26,337 nt of DNA from Candidatus Schekmanbacteria bacterium (GTDB lineage Bacteria; Schekmanbacteria; GWA2-38-11; J061), in assembly GCA_003695725.1 (NCBI GenBank), contig RFHX01000203.1, positions 1-26,337 on the forward strand, in the 5' to 3' direction. A model generated the notes under the pieces. The model saw nothing but the letters and a program-made list of their open reading frames with translations. It was not told the origin of the DNA and did no database searches. The stretch's first letter is position 1. Each line of letters begins with the position of its first letter. Both the position numbers and the translations under genes were made by a program. This document shows positions 1-7,336 of this stretch, in pieces.

Positions 1-339
1 GGATAAGAGGATATATCTTTTTGACTTTGAAATTTGCTTTGTCCATTTTTAACCTATCAATTTTATAAAACTTTCGACAAAATATATGCAAAACTTATGC
101 CAAAAATTAAAATTATCGTTTTGGATATTATTTGCTTATTTGGTTGTTTATTTACAGATTTGAATTTATTTGAATGTAATATAGGCAATTATTTGACACT
201 AAAAAAAGAAATGCGTTATTTTTTTAACGAATATTTTTGAGGTGTTTTTTCAAATTGACCTTCGTAAATTCCGCATTCGTTCTAATGGAGCTATCAATAG
301 ACATTTTACACCCATCGATGACAACTCTATTTTTTATTA
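1..339. other. Gene-free AT-rich stretch
   Basis: This stretch is very AT-rich. It contains only short open frames with poor start contexts and low-complexity translations, so I call no gene. It holds one promoter-like pair on the plus strand (193-222, listed separately) and a small inverted repeat, CGTTA/TAACG, at about 214-229. The end next to 340 is the 3' trailer of the minus-strand tRNA. I see no repeat array or mobile-element end. Confidence 0.6.
193..222 (+). promoter_or_regulatory. Orphan sigma-70-like promoter
   Basis: A perfect TTGACA at 193-198 is followed after 18 bases by TATTTT at 217-222, which matches TATAAT at 4 of 6 positions. No plus-strand gene follows before 1519. Any transcript would run antisense to the tRNA-Glu at 340-412. 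In DNA this AT-rich a chance match is quite possible. Confidence 0.25.
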
Positions 340-412
340 TAGTCCCAACGGGACTCGAACCCGTGTCTTCGGCGTGAGAGGCCGATATCCTAGACCGCTA
401 GACGATGGGACC
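340..412 (-). tRNA. tRNA-Glu (anticodon CTC)
   Basis: Read on the minus strand, this is a 73-base cloverleaf. The acceptor stem is GGTCCCA/TGGGACT with discriminator A at 340. The D arm begins GTCT. The anticodon stem is TCGGC/GCCGA around the loop CTCTCAC. The T arm is ACGGG/CCCGT around TTCGAGT. The anticodon CTC lies at 376-378 and reads GAG, so the tRNA is tRNA-Glu. The first acceptor pair is G-U rather than the usual G-C of bacterial tRNA-Glu. The 3' CCA is not encoded, so it must be added after transcription. Confidence 0.95.
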
Positions 413-428
413 ATTTATTGCTGAGCTA

Positions 429-458
429 TAAATAATAAATTTGAGATTGCTATGTCAA
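429..458 (-). promoter_or_regulatory. Promoter of tRNA-Glu
   Basis: On the minus strand a perfect TTGACA (458-453) is followed after 18 bases by TATTTA (434-429). An overlapping better hexamer, TATTAT (437-432), has a short 15-base spacer. The predicted start falls about 10-13 bases upstream of the tRNA 5' end at 412, a normal distance for a tRNA gene. Confidence 0.55.
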
Positions 459-493
459 CAGTTATTTTCAAGCTTGGTGAAGTTGAGCATTGT

Positions 494-1429
494 TTAACCA
501 TTTCTCATGATTTTTAGTGTTTCCTCCATATCCTTTGGAAGAGGTGCTGATAATTCAATCTCTTTCTTTGACGAGGGGTGAATAAATTTTATGAAGGCGG
601 CGTGAAGGGCCTGCCGCTTCAAAATTATACCCTTGCGTCTTTCCTTTTCTGTTATTCCATGTCCATAAGTTTTATCGCCAAGGACAGGACAATTGATGCT
701 TTTGAGATGGACTCTTATTTGGTGTGTCCTTCCCGTTTTTAGTGATAGTTCTAAAAGAGCATAGTTAGGGAATTTTTCAATGACTTTATAATAAGTCAGT
801 GCTTGCCGTCCACCTTCCTCCAAGACTGCCATTTTTTTCCTATGTTTTGGGCTTCTTCCTATAGGGGCATCTATTTTTCCTGAAAATTGACGAGGGATTC
901 CTCGCGTAATTGCAAGATATTTTCTTGTTAGAGCTCTTGATTTGAGCTGTTTTGAAAGAGCAAGATGTGATTTGTCATTTTTGGCTGCCACTAAAAGCCC
1001 TGAGGTATCTTTGTCAAGACGATGCACAATTCCCGGACGCGCTTCACCGCCAATTCCCGACAAGTCTTTGCAGTGATACAGAAGAGCATTGACGAGAGTG
1101 CCGCTGTAGTTGCCTGCAGCTGGATGGACTACCATTCCTGCAGGTTTGTTTATTACAATCAAATCTGAGTCTTCATAAACGATATCGAGAGGTATCTTTT
1201 CAGCAGATATAGATGGTTTTGAGGGAGGAGGGATAAAAATCTCTATTTCTTCTCCTCCTTTAAGTTTTTGTCCTGCTTTGAGATGAGTATCTTGTATTGT
1301 GATTTTACCATTCTTTATTAATCGCTGAATGGAAGACCGTGTCAACTCGGGCAATTTTCTGCTCAAGAATGAATCAATTCTTTCTCCACGGTCTTCTACT
1401 CCGACTTCTATTTTTATTTTTTTTTCCAT
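494..1429 (-). CDS. rluD: RluD-type 23S rRNA pseudouridine synthase
   Basis: This 311-residue protein isomerises specific uridines in RNA to pseudouridine. The RluD subfamily modifies helix 69 of 23S rRNA in the cytoplasm. An S4 RNA-binding domain spans about residues 14-66. The catalytic domain follows, with the NKPAGMVVHP motif at 94-103 and the signature HRLDKDTSG at 136-144, whose Asp139 is the family nucleophile. Length is normal for RluD. The ATG start puts the S4 domain in its usual place, but the Shine-Dalgarno is weak. It stands alone on this strand, 81 bases upstream of the tRNA. A second, more divergent family member lies at 2551-3519. Substrate assignment is inferred from this copy's closer match to RluD; other RluA-family targets remain possible. 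Confidence 0.9.
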   Translation of the reverse strand: MEKKIKIEVGVEDRGERIDSFLSRKLPELTRSSIQRLIKNGKITIQDTHLKAGQKLKGGEEIEIFIPPPSKPSISAEKIPLDIVYEDSDLIVINKPAGMVVHPAAGNYSGTLVNALLYHCKDLSGIGGEARPGIVHRLDKDTSGLLVAAKNDKSHLALSKQLKSRALTRKYLAITRGIPRQFSGKIDAPIGRSPKHRKKMAVLEEGGRQALTYYKVIEKFPNYALLELSLKTGRTHQIRVHLKSINCPVLGDKTYGHGITEKERRKGIILKRQALHAAFIKFIHPSSKKEIELSAPLPKDMEETLKIMRNG

Positions 1430-1518
1430 ATCTTTAATTATAAAGTATTTTCAAAATTTATGGTATTAATGAGAATAAATCTTTTAGACAAAAAAACTGG
1501 AAATATATTTCTATTGTT

Positions 1519-2496
1519 ATGAAAGCGCTTTATTTCAACGGGGAAAAGATTCACTATAAAAAAAATTATCCTGTTGGCAAACCTTCAAAAGCTGAAGCTC
1601 TTGTAAGAATCCTTAAAGCAGGTATATGCAATACAGATATTGAAATAGTCAAAGGCTATATGGGTTTTGAGGGAATATTGGGGCATGAGTTTGTTGGAAT
1701 AGTTGAAGAATGTAATGAGAAAAGACTAATTGGTAAAAGAGTTTGTGGTGAAATAAATCTATCTTGTGGTGAATGTGAGTATTGCAGAAAAAAATTAGAG
1801 AATCATTGTCCTTCAAGGAAAGTTTTGGGGATATTGAATAAAGATGGCTGTTTTGCTGAATTTATAACACTTCCCATTAAAAATCTTCATACTTTGCCTA
1901 AAAATGTATCTGATAATGAAGCAGTTTTTGTTGAGCCCCTTGCGGCATGCTTTGAGGTTTTGAAGCAAATAAGGATTGAGAAAGATGATGTAGTTGCAGT
2001 AATTGGTGATGGTAAACTTGGACTATTGATGGTGCAGGTTGTAGGTCAAAAAACAAGGAATATTCATCTGATTGGAAGGCATAGGAGGAATCTCAATATA
2101 GCAAAAAGATTCGATCTCTTATCAGTATTTCTTGAAAATTCATTGAAAGCAGAAAGGCTGAAAAAGACAAAGTGTGATATTGTTATTGACTGCACAGGCA
2201 CACCTGCAGGGCTTTCGCTTTCAATGGAGCTTGTCAAACCCTGCGGAAAAATAGTTTTGAAGAGCACTTATGCAAGTGCGCAGCCTCTAAATCTTGCGCC
2301 TGTAGTAATAAATGAAATTACACTTATCGGCTCACGCTGTGGTCCTTTCAAGGATGCAATTAACGCATTAAAAGTCGGAAAGGTCGATGTGTTGCCTCTG
2401 ATTTCAAAAGATTTTCACCTGTCAGAAGGATTGGAAGCAATCGAATATGCAAAACAGAAAGGGGTAATGAAGGTAATACTTAGTGTTGCCCAATGA
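1519..2496 (+). CDS. Zinc-dependent MDR alcohol dehydrogenase family protein
   Basis: This 325-residue medium-chain dehydrogenase/reductase should oxidise an alcohol, or reduce a carbonyl, with NAD(P) in the cytoplasm. The GroES-like half carries catalytic zinc ligand candidates Cys37 (GICNTD), His56-Glu57 (GHE) and Glu139 (VEPLAAC). Structural zinc ligands are Cys83, Cys86, Cys89 and Cys97. The Rossmann half begins with GDGKLG at 163-168. All key residues are present, so it should be active. The substrate cannot be read from sequence; threonine- or sorbitol-dehydrogenase-like polyol enzymes are alternatives. There is no clear Shine-Dalgarno before the ATG. It sits alone between two minus-strand pseudouridine synthase genes and is divergent from the first. 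Confidence 0.85.
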   Translation: MKALYFNGEKIHYKKNYPVGKPSKAEALVRILKAGICNTDIEIVKGYMGFEGILGHEFVGIVEECNEKRLIGKRVCGEINLSCGECEYCRKKLENHCPSRKVLGILNKDGCFAEFITLPIKNLHTLPKNVSDNEAVFVEPLAACFEVLKQIRIEKDDVVAVIGDGKLGLLMVQVVGQKTRNIHLIGRHRRNLNIAKRFDLLSVFLENSLKAERLKKTKCDIVIDCTGTPAGLSLSMELVKPCGKIVLKSTYASAQPLNLAPVVINEITLIGSRCGPFKDAINALKVGKVDVLPLISKDFHLSEGLEAIEYAKQKGVMKVILSVAQ

Positions 2497-2550
2497 TGCA
2501 CTGGAATATCTGGAAAACCACATTAAGCTTTTCAAGGAAGGAATAAATGT

Positions 2551-3519
2551 TTACTTCTTTTCGAGTTTTTCAATATATTCTCTGAAATCTTTTGGTAACG
2601 GTGATTTTATGACTTCCCATTTTCCTGTGACTTCAGGGGGCAAAACTATTTCGGCACAGTGAAGGAGATGTCGTTTGGGTTTTAAAAAATCCTGTTTTTT
2701 CTGTTTTGATGATTGATAAAGCAAATCTCCTGCAACGGGATGTTTGATTGAAGCAAGATGACACCTAATCTGGTGCATAACACCTGTTAAAATAACTGCC
2801 TGCACAAGAGTATATCCTTTAAAGATTTCTACTCTTTTTATTTCAGTTTTTGCTTCAAGTATCTTCTTTGATGTAAGTGCTTTTTTACTTTTTACTTTTT
2901 TTTGCAAGACCTTCATTTTCCTTTTATCTTTTTCATGATGCATCAATGGCGAGTCAATCACTATGTCCTTTTCCATTTCATTCAACACTAAGGCAAGATA
3001 TGTTTTCTTGATTTTTTTTGTTCTCATAAGATTTCTTAGTTTATTGAAAGTGTTTTCTTTTTTTGCCGCAAGCAAAACTCCTGAGGTATCAATATCGAGA
3101 CGATGAAGAATTGAAGGCTCTCTGACTGAATATCCGAAATTTGACGCTTTAGGAAAGCGCGCTATTATAAAGTTTACAACTGTTTCCTTTTCATCTATTG
3201 CAAGCGGATGGCACGGCATTCCTGCTGGTTTATTTAAGGCAAAAAAGTCTTCATTCTCATAAAGGATTTCAATATCAAGATTTGGGTTTGCAACAGGAAC
3301 AAGGTCCTGCGCTTCGGGAAGTCGAATAATCTCTATTTTGTCATTTGAAAAGATTATGCTTCCTTTTTTTGCTTTTTTCCCGTTGAGAAGAACATTACCT
3401 TCTCTTATTGATTGTTGGATCATTCGTCGAGAAATATTGGTAAAGCGAGTGTGAAGAAAGCTGTCTAAACGCTTTCCCTCCTCCTTCTTTTCAACTATGA
3501 TGACTTCATTCTTTATCAT
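2551..3519 (-). CDS. RluA-family pseudouridine synthase (second copy)
   Basis: This 322-residue RNA pseudouridine synthase has an S4-like N-terminus (about residues 14-66), the NKPAGMPCHP motif near 96-105 and HRLDIDTSG from residue 139, with Asp142 as catalytic nucleophile. It is more divergent than the copy at 494-1429. It has a Lys-rich stretch around residues 190-225, and its target uridine (23S rRNA or tRNA) cannot be assigned. It follows the DMT transporter gene by 32 bases on the same strand, so the two are probably cotranscribed. It converges on the dehydrogenase gene with a 54-base gap in which I see no clear terminator. Confidence 0.87.
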   Translation of the reverse strand: MIKNEVIIVEKKEEGKRLDSFLHTRFTNISRRMIQQSIREGNVLLNGKKAKKGSIIFSNDKIEIIRLPEAQDLVPVANPNLDIEILYENEDFFALNKPAGMPCHPLAIDEKETVVNFIIARFPKASNFGYSVREPSILHRLDIDTSGVLLAAKKENTFNKLRNLMRTKKIKKTYLALVLNEMEKDIVIDSPLMHHEKDKRKMKVLQKKVKSKKALTSKKILEAKTEIKRVEIFKGYTLVQAVILTGVMHQIRCHLASIKHPVAGDLLYQSSKQKKQDFLKPKRHLLHCAEIVLPPEVTGKWEVIKSPLPKDFREYIEKLEKK

Positions 3520-3551
3520 TTTCCTCTTCAGTCCATAGATTTATTGAAAAA

Positions 3552-4415
3552 CTATTTTTGAAATGCAAGAATAATTATTCCTGCAAGCATCAGTAAAGCG
3601 CCGCTTATTCTTTGTCCTATGCCTTTTTCATTGAAAAAGAAATATCCATAAAGAACACTGAAGATTAAATTGCTTCGTTTAACTGCAATCATATAAGCAA
3701 CATTGGTTAGAGAAAGAGCGGCAAAGTGTGTTATGAGAGATAAAGCATAGACCACTCCAATAAGCAATAACAGCCATTTTTTTCTCTTGAGCAGTGAACT
3801 TATTTTCATATCAGATTTTTTGATGAAAGGAAGGAGAAGAAAGGGTTGAATCATAAAATAAGTACATCCAAAAAAAACCGGACTTGAATGTGTAATTCCC
3901 ATTTTCCCAAAGTTTGAAGTAATGCTGTAAATAAAAGCAACAGCAATCATAAGAAGAATCCCTTTTTCCTTAGCCATCATTTTGAATGGAGTGAGGAAAC
4001 CATTTTTTTCTCTTTGTATATTCAAAATATAGCCGCCTATGGTGATAAAGGCGATACCTATCATACCCTTCAAACCGGTTTTTTCGCCGAGCATAAGATA
4101 GGATGTTGGTATGAGAAAAACAGGTGTTAACGCAAGAAAAGGAATTGTCAGAGAAAGGTCTGAAATCTGAATCGCTTTCATATAACAGAGAAGGGCAATG
4201 ATTTCCAATGGAAGTCCACAGAAAACAGCGATAAAGTAATAGCGGTCAACAGCAGGAATTTCGTTCAAAAGCAGGATGATTGCAAGGAAAGGAAAGCAAA
4301 AAACAAGACGTATCCATGCTATATAGTATATATTTTCCTCTTCTAAAGCTTTTTTTGACAAAGCATCTGTTGTAGCGGTAAGATAAGCACATAGGAGCGA
4401 TAAAAAAAACCACAT
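3552..4415 (-). CDS. EamA-type DMT family transporter
   Basis: This 287-residue inner-membrane protein has about ten hydrophobic segments arranged as two EamA repeats, each ending in a 'LGE' or 'FNE' type motif followed by a small-residue-rich helix (SYLMLGEKTG near the middle, YGYFFFNEKG near the end). Drug/metabolite transporters of this kind usually export small metabolites or amino acids, and the substrate here is unknown. The Shine-Dalgarno AAGGGAGAAG before the ATG supports the start. It is divergent from DUF763 across a 47-base gap that contains the palindromic TATTATAATA. It is probably the first gene of a two-gene transcript with the downstream pseudouridine synthase. Confidence 0.85.
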   Translation of the reverse strand: MWFFLSLLCAYLTATTDALSKKALEEENIYYIAWIRLVFCFPFLAIILLLNEIPAVDRYYFIAVFCGLPLEIIALLCYMKAIQISDLSLTIPFLALTPVFLIPTSYLMLGEKTGLKGMIGIAFITIGGYILNIQREKNGFLTPFKMMAKEKGILLMIAVAFIYSITSNFGKMGITHSSPVFFGCTYFMIQPFLLLPFIKKSDMKISSLLKRKKWLLLLIGVVYALSLITHFAALSLTNVAYMIAVKRSNLIFSVLYGYFFFNEKGIGQRISGALLMLAGIIILAFQK

Positions 4416-4444
4416 TTCTTCTCCCTTAGAATTTGTTTTAGTGT

Positions 4445-4454
4445 ATTATAATAA
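4445..4454. promoter_or_regulatory. Palindromic -10 element between divergent genes
   Basis: The 10-base palindrome TATTATAATA contains TATAAT on both strands (4447-4452 when read on plus). It lies in the 47-base gap between the divergent DMT transporter and DUF763 genes and could serve both. On plus the predicted start, 7 bases after the -10, is about 4459. That leaves only about four bases before the DUF763 ATG at 4463. On both strands the -35 regions are poor. Confidence 0.45.
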
Positions 4455-4462
4455 GTGAAAAA

Positions 4463-5536
4463 ATGAAAACAGGAAATGCCAATCTTCCTCTTCATGGTGG
4501 AAAAGCCCCTTCTTGGCTTTTCAACAGAATGGTGCGTCTTGCCTCTGCCATTGTAGATATTTTTCTTGAAGATAACGACCCAGCAGAGCTTCTTGTAAAA
4601 TTGTCTGACCCTTTTTGGTTTCAATCACTCGGATGTCTTCTTGGTTTTGACTGGCATTCAAGTGGAGTTACAACAACCGTCTGCGGTGCATTGAAAGAAG
4701 CTGTAAAAGGAAGAGAAAAGGAAACAGGATTTTTTATTGCAGGCGGTAAAGGAGGTGCTTCCCGTAAAACTCCAAAGGAAATTGAAACATTTGCAGACAA
4801 AATAGGCATAGATGCTTCTCCACTTGTATATGCAAGCAAGATGTCTGCGAAGGTTGATAATACAGCAATACAGGATGGTTATCAGCTATATCACCACTGT
4901 TTCTTCTTTACTAAAAAGGGTGAATGGGCAGTGGTACAGCAGGGAATGAACGAAGATAGCAGATTTGCACGCAGGTATCATTGGTTTTCGAAGTCGATGA
5001 AAAGCTTCATTGAAACTCCTCATACTGCAATATGTTGCGACAATAGAGGAGAAACCCTTGATATGACTGCTGATGAAAGTAAAGGTGCAAGAAATGCATC
5101 AACAGAACTTTCTGCTCAATCTTTGGAGTTTTGGGCAAAAGAAGCAAAGCTTATTAGCAATCTTGAATTGCCTGCAAGGCATCAGATATTGGTTAAAGAT
5201 ATCAATTCAAAATATTTTTATAAAATTATGGAACAGACATACAGGGAATCACCAACCAATTTTGAAGAGCTTCTATCGATAAAAGGAGTTGGGCCAAAAA
5301 CTATACGCTCTCTTTCTCTCTTGAGTGAGCTTCTCTATGGAGAAAAGGCGAGTTATAAGGACCCTGCACGCTTCAGTTTTGCTCATGGAGGGAAAGATGG
5401 TATTCCTTATCCAGTTGACAGAGAGACATATGATAAAACTATTGACATTTTGAATGGATGGATTAACAGGGCAAGGATTGATTTAACAGAAAAAAAACGA
5501 GCATCTGAGAGATTGAAAAGATTCTTACAAAATTAG
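4463..5536 (+). CDS. DUF763 protein with helix-hairpin-helix
   Basis: This 357-residue protein matches the DUF763 family, which is known mostly from archaea and assorted deep-branching or thermophilic bacteria and has no established function. The N-terminus (MKTGNANLPLHGGKAP) is the family start. A His-rich conserved core (GYQLYHHCFF, about 139-149) lies mid-protein. A helix-hairpin-helix of the kind that binds nucleic acid backbones is seen at about 267-284 (ELLSIKGVGPKTIRSL). The C-terminal third is charged and helical. The HhH supports a role on DNA or RNA, but this is inference. No Shine-Dalgarno precedes the ATG, and the predicted promoter lies almost on top of it. Enolase follows after 31 bases on the same strand and may share the transcript. 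Confidence 0.85.
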   Translation: MKTGNANLPLHGGKAPSWLFNRMVRLASAIVDIFLEDNDPAELLVKLSDPFWFQSLGCLLGFDWHSSGVTTTVCGALKEAVKGREKETGFFIAGGKGGASRKTPKEIETFADKIGIDASPLVYASKMSAKVDNTAIQDGYQLYHHCFFFTKKGEWAVVQQGMNEDSRFARRYHWFSKSMKSFIETPHTAICCDNRGETLDMTADESKGARNASTELSAQSLEFWAKEAKLISNLELPARHQILVKDINSKYFYKIMEQTYRESPTNFEELLSIKGVGPKTIRSLSLLSELLYGEKASYKDPARFSFAHGGKDGIPYPVDRETYDKTIDILNGWINRARIDLTEKKRASERLKRFLQN

Positions 5537-5555
5537 AACTGATACCATTAGTTAA

Positions 5556-6857
<1,302 letters not shown>

Positions 6858-6947
6858 CTTGACTGAGAGGACAAAAAAGTATTAAAAAAGGACTATCTTC
6901 ATTGAAGCCAACAGGGAGAGGTTTTTTAGGAGTAACAGGAGGTTGGT

Positions 6948-7241
6948 ATGCCTATCTATGAATATAAATGTAAAAAGTGCGGCAAGATTAGCTCATATAT
7001 GGAACGAGTAGACGAGTTTAGAATTTTAGGACGAAAATGTGCTCACTGCGGCAGCAGAAGAACAAAAAAGATTTTGTCAGGTTTTTCTACTGTAAAACGC
7101 ACTGATATGCCTACTATGATAAACGAGCTCAAAAAATATGGTCCTGTAAATTTCGTCCCCGGCACACCTCCTGTCCAAGGTCCTCCTCCCGGCGGATGCC
7201 CATATGCTTCTGAATCTGAACAGGGGAACAAAGAAGATTAG
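6948..7241 (+). CDS. FmdB-family zinc ribbon protein
   Basis: This small 97-residue protein has the FmdB/CxxC regulatory-type zinc ribbon. It starts MPIYEYKC and has two CxxC pairs, Cys8/Cys11 and Cys31/Cys34, which should bind one zinc. The tail is rich in Gly and Pro (GPPPGGCPY) and ends in acidic residues. The family was named after a putative regulator in a formamidase operon, but most members have no known function. A strong Shine-Dalgarno (ACAGGAGG) fixes the start. It lies 90 bases after enolase and 95 before PEP carboxylase. Confidence 0.88.
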   Translation: MPIYEYKCKKCGKISSYMERVDEFRILGRKCAHCGSRRTKKILSGFSTVKRTDMPTMINELKKYGPVNFVPGTPPVQGPPPGGCPYASESEQGNKED

Positions 7242-7252
7242 AGATATTTAAC

Positions 7253-7281
7253 TTTCTAATAGATTCGTATTTTTTTATAAT
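7253..7281 (+). promoter_or_regulatory. Candidate promoter of PEP carboxylase gene
   Basis: A perfect TATAAT lies at 7276-7281 in the gap after the zinc ribbon gene, with a weak -35 (TTTCTA, 7253-7258) at 17 bases. The predicted leader to the ATG at 7337 is about 50 bases and includes a GAGGAG ribosome-binding site. A run of T before the -10 raises the odds of a chance match. Confidence 0.35.
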
Positions 7282-7336
7282 TTCTTTTGGCTTCTCTATT
7301 GGATTTTGTAGTCTCTTATGAGGAGATTTATTCTTT

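Noticed and set aside
34-240. 68-codon open frame near the window start
   Set aside because: It has a rare start codon, no ribosome-binding site and low-complexity AT-driven composition.
242-424. Open frame across the tRNA on the plus strand
   Set aside because: Its C-terminal half is simply the antisense translation of the tRNA-Glu (SPNGTRTRVFGV and onward), a well-known source of false proteins.
494-3519. Two pseudouridine synthases close together as a recent duplication
   Set aside because: They differ throughout, including around the active-site motif, and lie either side of an unrelated gene; most bacteria carry several RluA-family members.
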